Assembly (NCBI RefSeq): GCF_008364825.1
Contig: NZ_VTTO01000003.1
Span: 434,001 to 498,000, forward strand
Origin: Azospirillum sp. B21
Lineage (GTDB): Bacteria > Pseudomonadota > Alphaproteobacteria > Azospirillales > Azospirillaceae
DNA: 64,000 nt
Reading direction: 5' to 3'
The position numbers and the translations under genes were made by a program. The first letter of the stretch is position 1. Each line of letters opens with the position of its first letter. Shown one piece after another: positions 43,606 to 52,145 of this stretch. The notes beneath the pieces are model-generated. The model made no database searches. It was not told where the DNA came from and saw only the letters and a program-made list of their open reading frames with translations.

Positions 43606-44669
43606 CGTCGGCCAAGCAGCTCCGCTTCTGGCTGATCGGGCTCGGACTGTTCGTCCTTGCGCTGTGGCTGCTGGCCGACATGCTACTGCCCTTCGTGGTC
43701 GGGCTGGCCATCGCCTATCTGCTCGATCCGCTGGTCGACCGGCTGGAGCGGGCGCGGCTGCCGCGCTGGCTCGGCACCACGCTGGTGCTGCTGGGATTCC
43801 TGCTGGTCCTGGTGCTGATGTCGCTGCTTCTCGTGCCGTTGGTGCAGGGGCAGATCTCCCACCTGCTTGAGGTGTTGCCGACCTATGCCACCCTGGTGAA
43901 GGAGCGGCTGATCCCGGCGCTCGACCGCTTCATCCACCGGCTTCCGGCTGACGATGTGGAGCGGCTGCGCGCCGCCGCCGGCAATTATGCCGGGGAGGTG
44001 GCTGGGATCGTTGGCCGCCTCGTCAGCCGGATCCTGTCAGGCGGCCTCGCGCTGTTCGACATCGTGACCCTGATGTTCATCACGCCCATCGTCGCCTTCT
44101 ATCTGATGCGCGACTGGGACGTGATGGTGGGGAAGGTCGATTCGTGGCTGCCGCGCCAGCATGCCGATACCGTGCGCGAGCAGGCGCGCGAGGTGAATGT
44201 GACCCTGTCCGGCTTCGTGCGCGGGCAGGCAATGGTCTGCCTCGTGCTGGGCGTCTTCTATGCGCTGGCCCTGTCGGCGGCCGGGCTGGATTTCGGGCTG
44301 GTGATCGGGCTGATGGCCGGGATTCTGTCCTTCATCCCCTATGTCGGCAGCCTGTTCGGCTTCGTCGCCAGCACCGGCCTTGCCCTGCTGCAGTTCGACG
44401 AGCTCTGGCGGGTCGCCGTCGTTGTCGGCATCTTCCTGTTCGGACAGGCGGTGGAAGGCAATGTCCTGACGCCGAAGCTGGTCGGCGACAAGGTCGGGCT
44501 GCATGCGGTCTGGGTGATGTTCGCCTTGTTGGCCGGCGGCAGCCTGTTCGGATTCGTCGGCGTGCTGCTGGCGGTTCCGGTGGCTGCGGTGATCGGCGTG
44601 TTGACCCGCTTCGCATTGCGACAGTATCTCTCAAGCCCGTACTACCGCGGCACCGACGCGGAACGCTGA
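43602..44669 (+). CDS. AI-2E family transporter (PerM-like permease)
   Basis: A 355-residue membrane protein of the AI-2E/PerM family (PF01594). About eight transmembrane helices are visible (for example LRFWLIGLGLFVLALWLLAD, LPFVVGLAIAYLLDPL and LVIGLMAGILSFIPYVGSLFGF). The conserved IPYVG and EGNVLTPKLVGDKVGLHAVWV regions are clear. Members are suggested to act as exporters or antiporters; the substrate is unknown. The start GTG 43602 overlaps the previous stop (GTGA). It precedes hdaA, a common alphaproteobacterial order. Confidence 0.9.
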   Translation: MTSAKQLRFWLIGLGLFVLALWLLADMLLPFVVGLAIAYLLDPLVDRLERARLPRWLGTTLVLLGFLLVLVLMSLLLVPLVQGQISHLLEVLPTYATLVKERLIPALDRFIHRLPADDVERLRAAAGNYAGEVAGIVGRLVSRILSGGLALFDIVTLMFITPIVAFYLMRDWDVMVGKVDSWLPRQHADTVREQAREVNVTLSGFVRGQAMVCLVLGVFYALALSAAGLDFGLVIGLMAGILSFIPYVGSLFGFVASTGLALLQFDELWRVAVVVGIFLFGQAVEGNVLTPKLVGDKVGLHAVWVMFALLAGGSLFGFVGVLLAVPVAAVIGVLTRFALRQYLSSPYYRGTDAER

Positions 44670-44682
44670 TGGGTGTGTCCGC

Positions 44683-45405
44683 ATGAGCTTGCCGGCGCAG
44701 ATACCGCTCGACCTTGGGCATCGGACGGCGATGGGCTGCGAGGACTTCCTCGTGGCGTCCAGCAATGCCGACGCGGTGGCGTGGCTCGACCGCTGGCCGT
44801 CCTGGCCGGCTCCGGCGCTGACCGTGTTCGGACCGGCCGGCTGCGGCAAGACCCACCTGTCTCAGGTCTGGCGTGCCCGCAGCCATGCCGTCGTCACCAG
44901 GGGCGATATGCTCGACTCGGGCGTGGTGCCGGCGCTGCTGGCGCCAGCCAACGCGGTGGTGGTCGAGGATGCCGATGCGGTGTCCGGCAGGCCCGAGCGG
45001 GAAGAGGCGCTGTTCCACCTCTACAATCTCGCCCGCGAGCAGCAAGGCCATCTTCTGCTGCTGTCGCGCAAAGCGCCGTCACGCTGGCGCACGCGGTTGG
45101 CCGATCTGCGGTCCCGCATCAAGGGGGCGCCGGCGGTCGAGGTTCGCCCGCCCGACGACGCGCTGCTGGCCGCCGTGCTGGTGAAGCTGTTCGCCGACCG
45201 GCAATTGCGGCCGGGGCTGGAGGTCATCACCTATCTGCTGGCACGGATGGAGCGGTCACTCGACTTCGCCCGCCGGCTGGTGGCGGCACTGGACCACGCA
45301 TCGCTCGCCGCCCATCGCGGGGTGACCGTGCCGCTGGCGCGCGAGGTCCTTTCGGAACTGCAACGGACGGAACCGCAACGATCCGGTTCCAAAACCACCC
45401 GCTGA
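44683..45405 (+). CDS. hdaA: DnaA-related regulatory protein HdaA
   Basis: A 240-residue AAA+ protein like Hda/HdaA, which with the sliding clamp stimulates ATP hydrolysis by DnaA and prevents over-initiation. An N-terminal clamp-binding motif is present (QIPLDL), then a P-loop (GPAGCGKTH), a Walker B-like stretch (AVVVEDADAV) and an AAA+ lid. It lacks the DnaA DNA-binding domain. It follows the permease gene by 13 bases. Confidence 0.92.
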   Translation: MSLPAQIPLDLGHRTAMGCEDFLVASSNADAVAWLDRWPSWPAPALTVFGPAGCGKTHLSQVWRARSHAVVTRGDMLDSGVVPALLAPANAVVVEDADAVSGRPEREEALFHLYNLAREQQGHLLLLSRKAPSRWRTRLADLRSRIKGAPAVEVRPPDDALLAAVLVKLFADRQLRPGLEVITYLLARMERSLDFARRLVAALDHASLAAHRGVTVPLAREVLSELQRTEPQRSGSKTTR

Positions 45406-45426
45406 GAACATAAGGAAGGGACGAGC

Positions 45427-46206
45427 ATGGATTTGGGTATCGCCGGCCGCCGCGCCATCGTCTGCGCCGCCAGCAAGGGTCTGGGCCGTGCCTGCGCCTT
45501 CGCGCTGGCCCGCGAGGGCGTGCATGTCACCCTGACTGCCCGCAGCGCCGACGCGCTGGAGGCGACGGCGGAGGAGATCCGCAGGGCGACCGGCGCCACC
45601 GTCGCCACCGCCCCCGGCGACATCACGACGGAAGAGGGACGGGCCGCGGCACTCGCCGCCTGTCCGGAGCCGGACATCCTGATCAACAATGCCGGCGGGC
45701 CGCCCCCCGGCGATTTCCACGACTGGGACCGCGAGGATTGGATCCGCGCGCTGGACGCCAACATGCTGGCGCCCATCTTCCTCATCAAGGCGACGGTCGA
45801 CGGGATGATCGACCGCCGGTTCGGCCGGATCGTCAACATCACCTCGGCCGCGGTGCGGGCACCGATCCCGATTCTTGGTCTGTCGAACGGTGCGCGCAGC
45901 GGCCTGACCGGATTCGTCGCCGGACTGTCGCGCCAGACGGTGAAACACAACGTCACCATCAACAATCTGCTGCCCGGCCCGTTCGAGACCGACCGCCTGC
46001 GCAAGACCATGGAAGGCGGAGCCAAGGCCGCCGGTCGCAGCATCGACGAAGAGATGGAACTCCGCCGCAAGGGAAACCCCGCTGGCCGATTCGGGGATCC
46101 TGATGAATTCGGGGCCGCCTGCGCCTTCCTCTGCGCTGCGAGTTCCGGTTTCATGACCGGCCAGAACATCCTTCTGGACGGCGGAGCCTACCCGGGCACC
46201 ATGTAG
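45427..46206 (+). CDS. Atypical SDR oxidoreductase lacking the YxxxK pair
   Basis: A 259-residue SDR-fold protein. The cofactor loop is altered (AASKGLGRA) and NNAGGPPPG is kept. At the catalytic position GLSNGARSGL, Tyr is replaced by Ser and Lys by Arg. The Ser in NITSAA is present. Such members form a known 3-oxoacyl-ACP reductase-like subgroup with imperfect catalytic tetrads. Activity is doubtful, and the role is unknown. It starts 21 bases after hdaA. Confidence 0.85.
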   Translation: MDLGIAGRRAIVCAASKGLGRACAFALAREGVHVTLTARSADALEATAEEIRRATGATVATAPGDITTEEGRAAALAACPEPDILINNAGGPPPGDFHDWDREDWIRALDANMLAPIFLIKATVDGMIDRRFGRIVNITSAAVRAPIPILGLSNGARSGLTGFVAGLSRQTVKHNVTINNLLPGPFETDRLRKTMEGGAKAAGRSIDEEMELRRKGNPAGRFGDPDEFGAACAFLCAASSGFMTGQNILLDGGAYPGTM

Positions 46207-46407
46207 TGGGGCCGTCGAGGGGCGGGAAAGCCCCCACGTCTCAAGTTTGTCCCTCCAATTCGCATCAAAATCCGCCCATCGTCACAGGCCATTAAGAAAC
46301 GACCGCGGGAAGGGGGCTTCGGCACCGCTTCCCCGGTCCGCCGGTTCGCAAGCGCGGCGGTGTCGCGGCGACCGGACAACGGCTGAAAAGCCACTGGCAC
46401 AGGAACG

Positions 46408-46896
46408 ATGAGCATGCAGCAGAGCGTGGCGGCCCCCGCGGTCTACACCGACCTTGGCCGCGTCATGGAAAGCATCACCCGGCGCTTCCTCGACGTGCTT
46501 CGGATGGAACTGGCCCGGATCGGCGTGACCGACCTCAGCCCGACCCAGGCCTTGATGCTGCTGCACATCGGCACCGAGGAACTGTCGGTCCGCGATCTGC
46601 TGGAGCGTGGCTATTACCTTGGCTCCAACGCCTCCTACAATCTGAAGCACCTGGTGGAAGCCGGCTATGTCGACCGCAGCCCGTCCCTGCGCGACCGGCG
46701 GGCCGCGCGGCTCAAGCTGTCCGAACAGGGGCTGGCGACCTGCGAAGCGCTGAAGAGGTTGGAAACGGCACGGGCCGACAGCCTGCTGCGCAGCGACAGC
46801 GACGGCGCCGATTTCGAAACCACCTACCGCACGCTACGGCGGCTGGAGCGCGCCTGGACCGACCTGATCCGCTACGACGACGCCGATTCAGCCTGA
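46408..46896 (+). CDS. MarR-type winged-helix regulator (LdtR-like)
   Basis: A 162-residue winged-helix protein. It has RRFLDVLRMELARIGVTDLSPTQALMLLHIGTEELSVRDLLERGYYLGSNASYNLKHLVEAGYVDR (in parts), the layout of LdtR-type MarR regulators. LdtR in Liberibacter and Sinorhizobium is linked to cell-wall stress and osmotic response. The ligand and targets here are unknown. The second ATG (46414) is also possible. Confidence 0.86.
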   Translation: MSMQQSVAAPAVYTDLGRVMESITRRFLDVLRMELARIGVTDLSPTQALMLLHIGTEELSVRDLLERGYYLGSNASYNLKHLVEAGYVDRSPSLRDRRAARLKLSEQGLATCEALKRLETARADSLLRSDSDGADFETTYRTLRRLERAWTDLIRYDDADSA

Positions 46897-47076
46897 GTTT
46901 CGGCCCGAAATTTTCGAACGTCCGACACGTAATCTTATACCCACCTACCCGTTCGATCTGTGTCCGGGAGGGAACACCCGCGCCCATAACAGGAACGTAG
47001 GGAGAACTGTGCGGTTGCTGTTCCGTGTCCGTTCTGGTAGCTATACCGGAACAAGACACGAACAATGGAGGTTGCC

Positions 47077-47175
47077 ATGTCGGTTCTGGCTTTCCTGCGT
47101 GAATGCATGACCCTCGCCCTGTTCCTCGCCGTTCTCTATGGCTGGGCTACGGTCGGGCCGATTCTGATCGGCTGA
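47077..47175 (+). CDS. Micro-membrane protein, 32 residues
   Basis: A short ORF with a very good GGAGG site six bases upstream of its ATG. MSVLAFLRECMTLALFLAVL then YGWATVGPILIG is a predicted single transmembrane helix with positively charged Arg at the N-terminal end. No family is recognised. It lies 180 bases past the MarR gene and about 205 bases before the AAA ATPase start. The strong ribosome site makes it likely real. Confidence 0.6.
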   Translation: MSVLAFLRECMTLALFLAVLYGWATVGPILIG

Positions 47176-47380
47176 GCGGGCCTATGGCGTCGGGGTGTCG
47201 GCCCCTTCGGAAGAGGTCCCCGAACGAGGGATGCCGCGTCGGTATTATATCCGAAATCCCAGCCCACCCCGGCCGGCACAGCGCTTACATCGTGAACACG
47301 CGGAACCGTTCCTGGCCCGACAGAGAAGCCGAAAGAGGGACGGTTCCGCGAACGCCGACAACGCGTGGGGATTGGGACGG

Positions 47381-49045
47381 ATGCGGAATTTCTTTCGGAA
47401 GCGTCGTTCGGCCGCTGTGGCGGCCGAACGGATGCCGGCGGCTGGCGGTGCGGGTCTCGGCGGCAGCGGACTTGGCGGCGGCCTGACCGGTGGCGGCCTT
47501 GCTGGCAATGGCCTCACGGGCAATGGAATGGGCATGACCGGACCGGGTATGTCGGGGCCGGGGATCTCAGGCCCGGGATCTGCCGCCGGCAACTTCCCCA
47601 ATGCACCCGGATTCTCCCGGCCCGGTGGGACGCTCCTGCGTCCGGTCGATGGGGGGCAAGGTCGGAGCGGGTTCGAGGCAATGCGCGGTCCCGCAGCACC
47701 GCGTCAGCCCGACATCATCGACAACGACGCCACCGGCGACCGCCGCGGCCACATGTTCCCGCAGCCCGGCGGGCGCGAGGCGGAGAGCGAGCACGACCTG
47801 CCGCGCTTCACCATGTCGGTCAACGGCGGCTATCGCGGGGGCATGGGCGCCAACGCGCCGGCCATGCTGAAGGGCCTGACGCCCGAGCTGAACGGCCTGC
47901 TGCGCGAAGCCTTCACCCCGACGCGGCCGAAGCAGCAGCTGAACGGCCTGTTCATCGGCCGCAACGATACCTTGCGCCGCATCATCTCGGCGATCGAGGA
48001 GGAGCGGGCACACGTCATCCTTTACGGCGATCGCGGCCGCGGCAAGACCTCCGTCGCCAATGCGATCGAGAAGATCGCCGGGCAGGCCGGCTATCTGTCG
48101 CTGAAGCTGACCTGCAGCGGCGAACTGAGCTTCGAGGACATCTTCAGGCACTTCCTGAAGAAGATCCCCTCCACCTATTACCGCTCCGCACTCGACAACC
48201 CGTTCGCCGCCCGGCGCAACTTCGCCAGCCTGAACGAGCTGCTGCCGGACGGCACCTTCAGCGTCACCGAACTGAACGAGGTGCTGTCGGGCATCCACGC
48301 CACCCATGTGCTGCTGATCCTGGACGAGTACGACCGCGTCCTCGACGAGGATTTCCGCAACAAGCTGGCGGAGCTGTTCAAGAACCTCACCGACAGCTCG
48401 ATCCCCGTCACGCTGCTGGTGGTCGGCGTCGCCGAGAATCTGGACCAGCTGCTGGGCAAGCATCCGTCGATCCAGCGGTCGCTGGTGCCGGTGCATCTGC
48501 CGCTGATGACCGACCAGGAGATCGGCCGGCTGATCCAGGCCGGTGCCCAGAATGCCGCGATCGAGTTCGCGCCGGATGTGGTGCGGCGGATCGCCGAATT
48601 CGTGCGCGGGCTTCCCTACTATGCACAGCTTCTCGGCCTGCACGCGGCGCGCAGTGCCGTCAGCCGCGGCAGCAAGCTGGTGGAGCGGCCGGATCTGGCC
48701 TATGCCGTCGCTCGCTGCCTGCAGGAGGCCGAACGCGGCATCGTCGAGAGCTATGCCCGCGCATTGGCTGCGGACCGCCGTGTGGAGCTGGAGGACGCGC
48801 TGCTGGCCGCCGCACTGTGCCCGGCCGATGCCTATGGCGTGTTCGACCCCAACGATCTGGCGGGCGACAGCGGCCAGTTGCCGAGTGCCGCGACGCTGGA
48901 CCTGCTGAAACGCCTGACCCGCGAGGACCATGGCGGCGTGCTGGCCCCGGTGGTGGAGCCGGGCCTGGAACGCTACCGCTTCCGCAATCAGATGATGCGC
49001 CAGTACGTCCTGATGCGTCAGGCGAGCGAGCGCGGCCAGATCTGA
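47381..49045 (+). CDS. AAA ATPase (ORC1/Cdc6-like) with Gly-rich N-terminus
   Basis: A 554-residue protein. Residues about 20-105 are a Gly/Met/Pro-rich low-complexity region (GLGGSGLGGGLTGGGLAGNG and on). From about residue 175 an AAA ATPase domain follows: RNDTLRRIISAIEEERAHV, the P-loop YGDRGRGKTSVANA and Walker B LLILDEYDRVLDEDF. Sensor-like SIPVTLLVVGVAENL and an alpha-helical C-terminus complete it. It resembles AAA_16/ORC-type ATPases, but the function is unknown. ATG 47381 is chosen; GTG 47195 would add a basic 62-residue leader. Confidence 0.78.
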   Translation: MRNFFRKRRSAAVAAERMPAAGGAGLGGSGLGGGLTGGGLAGNGLTGNGMGMTGPGMSGPGISGPGSAAGNFPNAPGFSRPGGTLLRPVDGGQGRSGFEAMRGPAAPRQPDIIDNDATGDRRGHMFPQPGGREAESEHDLPRFTMSVNGGYRGGMGANAPAMLKGLTPELNGLLREAFTPTRPKQQLNGLFIGRNDTLRRIISAIEEERAHVILYGDRGRGKTSVANAIEKIAGQAGYLSLKLTCSGELSFEDIFRHFLKKIPSTYYRSALDNPFAARRNFASLNELLPDGTFSVTELNEVLSGIHATHVLLILDEYDRVLDEDFRNKLAELFKNLTDSSIPVTLLVVGVAENLDQLLGKHPSIQRSLVPVHLPLMTDQEIGRLIQAGAQNAAIEFAPDVVRRIAEFVRGLPYYAQLLGLHAARSAVSRGSKLVERPDLAYAVARCLQEAERGIVESYARALAADRRVELEDALLAAALCPADAYGVFDPNDLAGDSGQLPSAATLDLLKRLTREDHGGVLAPVVEPGLERYRFRNQMMRQYVLMRQASERGQI

Positions 49046-49070
49046 TCCATCCCCGATCAGGCCGTCCTTC

Positions 49071-49098
49071 GGCCCTTCCCCGGCGACGGGGGAGGGCC
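49071..49098. repeat. Palindromic repeat between convergent genes
   Basis: GGCCCTTCCCC and GGGGGAGGGCC form an inverted repeat with one mismatch between the stop codons of the AAA ATPase and hutG-like genes. It is part of the CCCTC/GAGGG palindrome family in this window and may act as a weak bidirectional terminator. Confidence 0.55.
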
Positions 49099-49120
49099 AC
49101 TCTTTATCAGGGGAGCCCCG

Positions 49121-49945
49121 TTACAGATACGCGGCGCGGCGTTGGCCTGTGGCCTTCTGCCACGACCATTCGACGACCGCGCTCATCAGCCGCTCCAGCC
49201 CGGGCTTCACCTCGGCCGCCAGATCGGGGCGGAAGCGGTAGGGAGCGTCCTCGTCCATATAGGTGGACTGGGTCAGCTCCAACTGGATGGCGTGGATGTT
49301 CTCCTCCGGCTTGCCGTAGCTGCGGATGATGAAGCCGCCGCGCATGCGGCCGTTCAATGCGGCGGAGTAACGTTCCGACGCCGAAAGGACATTCATCAGA
49401 CGCGCGACCAGTGGCTGGGCGGCACTGCTGCCGTCGCCGGTGCCGAGGTTGAAGTCGGGCAGGGTGCCGTCGAAGAAGCGCGGAAGCCGGCTGCGCACGG
49501 AATGGGCGTCGAACAGCACCGCGACCCCAAAGCGGTCGCGCAGAGCCCGCAGTTCGCTGTGCAGCTGGTCGTGATAGGGGCGCCAGTAGGCGCCGACCCG
49601 CCGGCCGATCTCCGCCCGGTCGGGCTCCTGCCCGGCTTGGTAGATGGGTGCGTAATCGAAGGTGGTGAGCGGACAGATCTCCGTTGGGTCGAGCCCGGGC
49701 TGGGCGACGAGACCGTCGGGATCGCGGTTCAGATCCACCACGTAGCGCGAACAGAGCGCCGTAAGAAAACCGATTCCGAGTGCCGGGGCGAAATGATACA
49801 ACCGGTCAAGGTGCCGGTCGACGTCGGGCTGTGCCAAGCCGTGTTCCGTCATCGTCGCGGCGATGTCCGGCGGAATCATGGTCCCGACATGCGGAATGCT
49901 GAGCAGGACCGGCGTTTCGCCTGGCTGGAATCGGAAGGTTTCCAT
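49121..49945 (-). CDS. hutG: N-formylglutamate amidohydrolase
   Basis: A 274-residue N-formylglutamate amidohydrolase (PF05013), which releases formate and glutamate in the last step of histidine breakdown. It has PVLLSIPHVGTMIPPDI, VVDLNRDPDGL, FDAHSVRSRLPRFFDG and IQLELTQSTYMDE, typical of HutG type II. His and Asp/Glu ligands for zinc are in these motifs. Other hut genes are not in the window, so the exact role is inferred. Confidence 0.93.
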   Translation of the reverse strand: METFRFQPGETPVLLSIPHVGTMIPPDIAATMTEHGLAQPDVDRHLDRLYHFAPALGIGFLTALCSRYVVDLNRDPDGLVAQPGLDPTEICPLTTFDYAPIYQAGQEPDRAEIGRRVGAYWRPYHDQLHSELRALRDRFGVAVLFDAHSVRSRLPRFFDGTLPDFNLGTGDGSSAAQPLVARLMNVLSASERYSAALNGRMRGGFIIRSYGKPEENIHAIQLELTQSTYMDEDAPYRFRPDLAAEVKPGLERLMSAVVEWSWQKATGQRRAAYL

Positions 49946-50343
49946 GGCTCGTCTCGTTACGGGAACGGCTGGCTCAGGGCTGTGTGCAGTGCGGCAGGGA
50001 CAGCCGGTGGACTATGGAGCCCACTGCCGTATTCCGTCAAACACATTGCGTTTTTTTGAAACTTGCAGTGATGCCGCACAGAGTGATGCCGCACCTATGG
50101 AATCCGCACAAGGACACCCTGTCCTTCCGGACCGCATTCCCTACAACGGCACACCGAATTGGCCGTTGACCGGAGGCCCGACTTGCCGGACACTCCCGCG
50201 CAATCGGCGACCGCCCGGCAGAAGGCGGCGCCCAGCACCGGATCAAGCTGTCCCCCGGCGACCGGACCGAAGACTTCCAAAACACACGGCGCCCCGATTT
50301 CGCAGCCCCGGTGACGAAGCAACGCAGCAGGGGAGAAGCGACC
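49946..50343. other. Gene-free spacer before the exopolysaccharide operon
   Basis: About 400 bases between divergent genes. It is AT-richer at 50030-50070, with a run of seven T. Two copies of AGTGATGCCGCAC (50067-50079 and 50082-50094) lie 15 bases apart in direct orientation, like a tandem protein-binding site. It likely carries the promoter of the exopolysaccharide operon. No RNA or gene is supported. Confidence 0.5.
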
Positions 50344-50847
50344 ATGAACACCGCCACCCGTCTTGGCGCGGCCATGCCCGGCCGGCGCCAAATCTTGTTG
50401 CCGCTTGCGTTGGCACCCGTCGCCGGCTGGGCGGTATGGGCCGCCGGCACGGCCGATGCGCCCAGCCACCCCGCCGGTCCCTTCCACCTGCCGCTGGACG
50501 AAACCACGGCGTTGTGGCGCGACCTCGGCGCGGTCCGGTTGGGGGGGCTTGCCGGCGATCCGCAGTTTCCGGTCAAGGTGTCTGCCCTGGACGGCCGTAC
50601 CGTCACCGTCCGCGGCTTCATGGTTCCGTTGACCGGTGGCACCACCCACAACCGCTTCATCCTGTCCGCCAACCCCATGGGCTGTCCCGCCTGCGAAAGC
50701 CCCGGGCCGGCCGGCATGATGCATGTCCACTCCTCCATCGCGCTGTCCGCCACGCGGGAGCCGGTAACTCTCACCGGAACCCTGCGCCTGCGTCCGCAGG
50801 AAGGGCTTTTCTACCGGTTGGATCGCGCCGAACAGCGCTGGGCCTGA
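50344..50847 (+). CDS. Exported DUF3299-like protein with CxxC and His motif
   Basis: A 167-residue protein, likely secreted. A twin-Arg-like start (GRRQILLPLALAPVAGWAVWAAG) precedes a mature domain. That has VTVRGFMVPLTGG and NRFILSANPMGCPACESPGP then MMHVHSS. The VxGFMVPL segment resembles DUF3299, a family of periplasmic proteins of unknown role. The GCPAC plus HVH residues could bind a metal, which is inference. It starts the exopolysaccharide operon; ATG 50344 has a GGGGAGAAG site. Confidence 0.6.
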   Translation: MNTATRLGAAMPGRRQILLPLALAPVAGWAVWAAGTADAPSHPAGPFHLPLDETTALWRDLGAVRLGGLAGDPQFPVKVSALDGRTVTVRGFMVPLTGGTTHNRFILSANPMGCPACESPGPAGMMHVHSSIALSATREPVTLTGTLRLRPQEGLFYRLDRAEQRWA

Positions 50848-50878
50848 CCGGCATCGACGCGTCATCGCCGGTGCGGCG

Positions 50879-52102
50879 GTGACCGCCGCGACCGGGATGC
50901 GCTTGGCTTCGGCGTCGACCATGGCGGCGGCGCTGCTGCTGTATGGCGGCGTCAGCGTTCCGGCGCCGCCGTCCCTGCGCTGGGGCGAGGCCACGATCGG
51001 CCTGCTGATCCTCCTGTCCATCGGCTGGAGGCGGCCCTTGATGGTGGCGACCGGGCACGCCCTGCGCGACTCGGGTGATGCGGCCTGGATGGCGGTTGCC
51101 GTCGCGGCGCTGGGCTGGCTGCTGTGGGTGCCGCTGCTGCGCGGGGCGACACTGGGCTGGGAAGCGGCGGACATCCTGCGTGACGTGGTGCCGCTGCTCT
51201 ATCTGTTCCTGCCCGTGCTGCTGGTTCCCGCATTGCGGCGCGCCGGAGCCAGGGGTGTGCGCCTTCTGGCCGGCGGGCTGGCGCTTGCCGGGATTCTGCT
51301 GGCCTTGCGCTGGTGGAAGCAGGCGGACTGGGGCTTCGGTGCGGTCGGCACGCGGGCGATGGCGGACGGCGGCGCCTATCTGCTGAATGCCCCATCGGTT
51401 CTGTTCGCCGCGGTGGCGTTGCCGGCGTTGGCGCTTTCGCTTGTAGCGGTCGGGGGATCGTTCAGGCGCTGGATCGCGGCGTTCGCCTGCGCCGCCGGGG
51501 GAGCGCTCTGCCTGGGCGCACTGGCGGGAGCGGTCCACCGCACCGCCCTGGGATTGGCGGCGCTGTCTCTGACGATGGTGGCCCTGTGGTGGGTGCGCCG
51601 CCGTCCCTGGCTGGCGGTGCCGCTGCTGCTGGCGGCCGGCTTTGTCGTCCTGCCTGCCGGGGATGCGCTGGTCGGCGCCTGGCAACAGGTGGCGGAAAAG
51701 ACCCGGCTGACCGGGGCCAACACACGCTGGGAGGAAGCGGCGGCGGTGATCGACCATGCCGTCTCGTCGCCCTGGGCCCTGCTGTTCGGCGATGGGTGGG
51801 GAGCGCGGATCGCGAATCCGGCCGTCGGCGGATGGCGGGTCAGCTACACCCACACGCTGGTCAGCTACAGCCTGTTGAAGACCGGGCTTCTGGGCATGAT
51901 GGCGCTTGGAGCCTATCTGTGCGCCCTGTTTCGTCCCTGGCGCCGCCTGCTGGCGGAGGATCCGCCGCTGGCCATGGCGGTGGTGCCGCCGCTGCTCATG
52001 GCGCTCTGCCTCCATACCAGTTTCAAGTATCTCGACACCGGCGTCATCCTCTCGCTCACGCTTTTGGCATCCGAACTCAGGAAAGGGTTGTCCGAGCTCT
52101 AG
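50879..52102 (+). CDS. O-antigen polymerase/ligase-like membrane protein
   Basis: A 407-residue polytopic membrane protein with about ten hydrophobic segments (for example GEATIGLLILLSIGW, LYLFLPVLLVPAL and LLGMMALGAYLCALF). A large loop (WQQVAEKTRLTGANTRWEEAAAVIDHA) is followed by FGDGWGARI and VSYTHTLVSYSLLKTGLLG, which fits Wzy/WaaL O-antigen polymerase or ligase proteins. Such proteins show little sequence identity, so the exact activity is not certain. Start GTG 50879, 31 bases after the preceding gene. Confidence 0.75.
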   Translation: MTAATGMRLASASTMAAALLLYGGVSVPAPPSLRWGEATIGLLILLSIGWRRPLMVATGHALRDSGDAAWMAVAVAALGWLLWVPLLRGATLGWEAADILRDVVPLLYLFLPVLLVPALRRAGARGVRLLAGGLALAGILLALRWWKQADWGFGAVGTRAMADGGAYLLNAPSVLFAAVALPALALSLVAVGGSFRRWIAAFACAAGGALCLGALAGAVHRTALGLAALSLTMVALWWVRRRPWLAVPLLLAAGFVVLPAGDALVGAWQQVAEKTRLTGANTRWEEAAAVIDHAVSSPWALLFGDGWGARIANPAVGGWRVSYTHTLVSYSLLKTGLLGMMALGAYLCALFRPWRRLLAEDPPLAMAVVPPLLMALCLHTSFKYLDTGVILSLTLLASELRKGLSEL

Positions 52103-52145
52103 AGCACAAGCATACTTTCGCGTGTAATTTAGGCTTTGGTGCGCT

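Noticed and set aside
45427..46206. FabG, the 3-oxoacyl-ACP reductase
   Set aside because: The catalytic Tyr and Lys are absent and no fatty acid genes are nearby.
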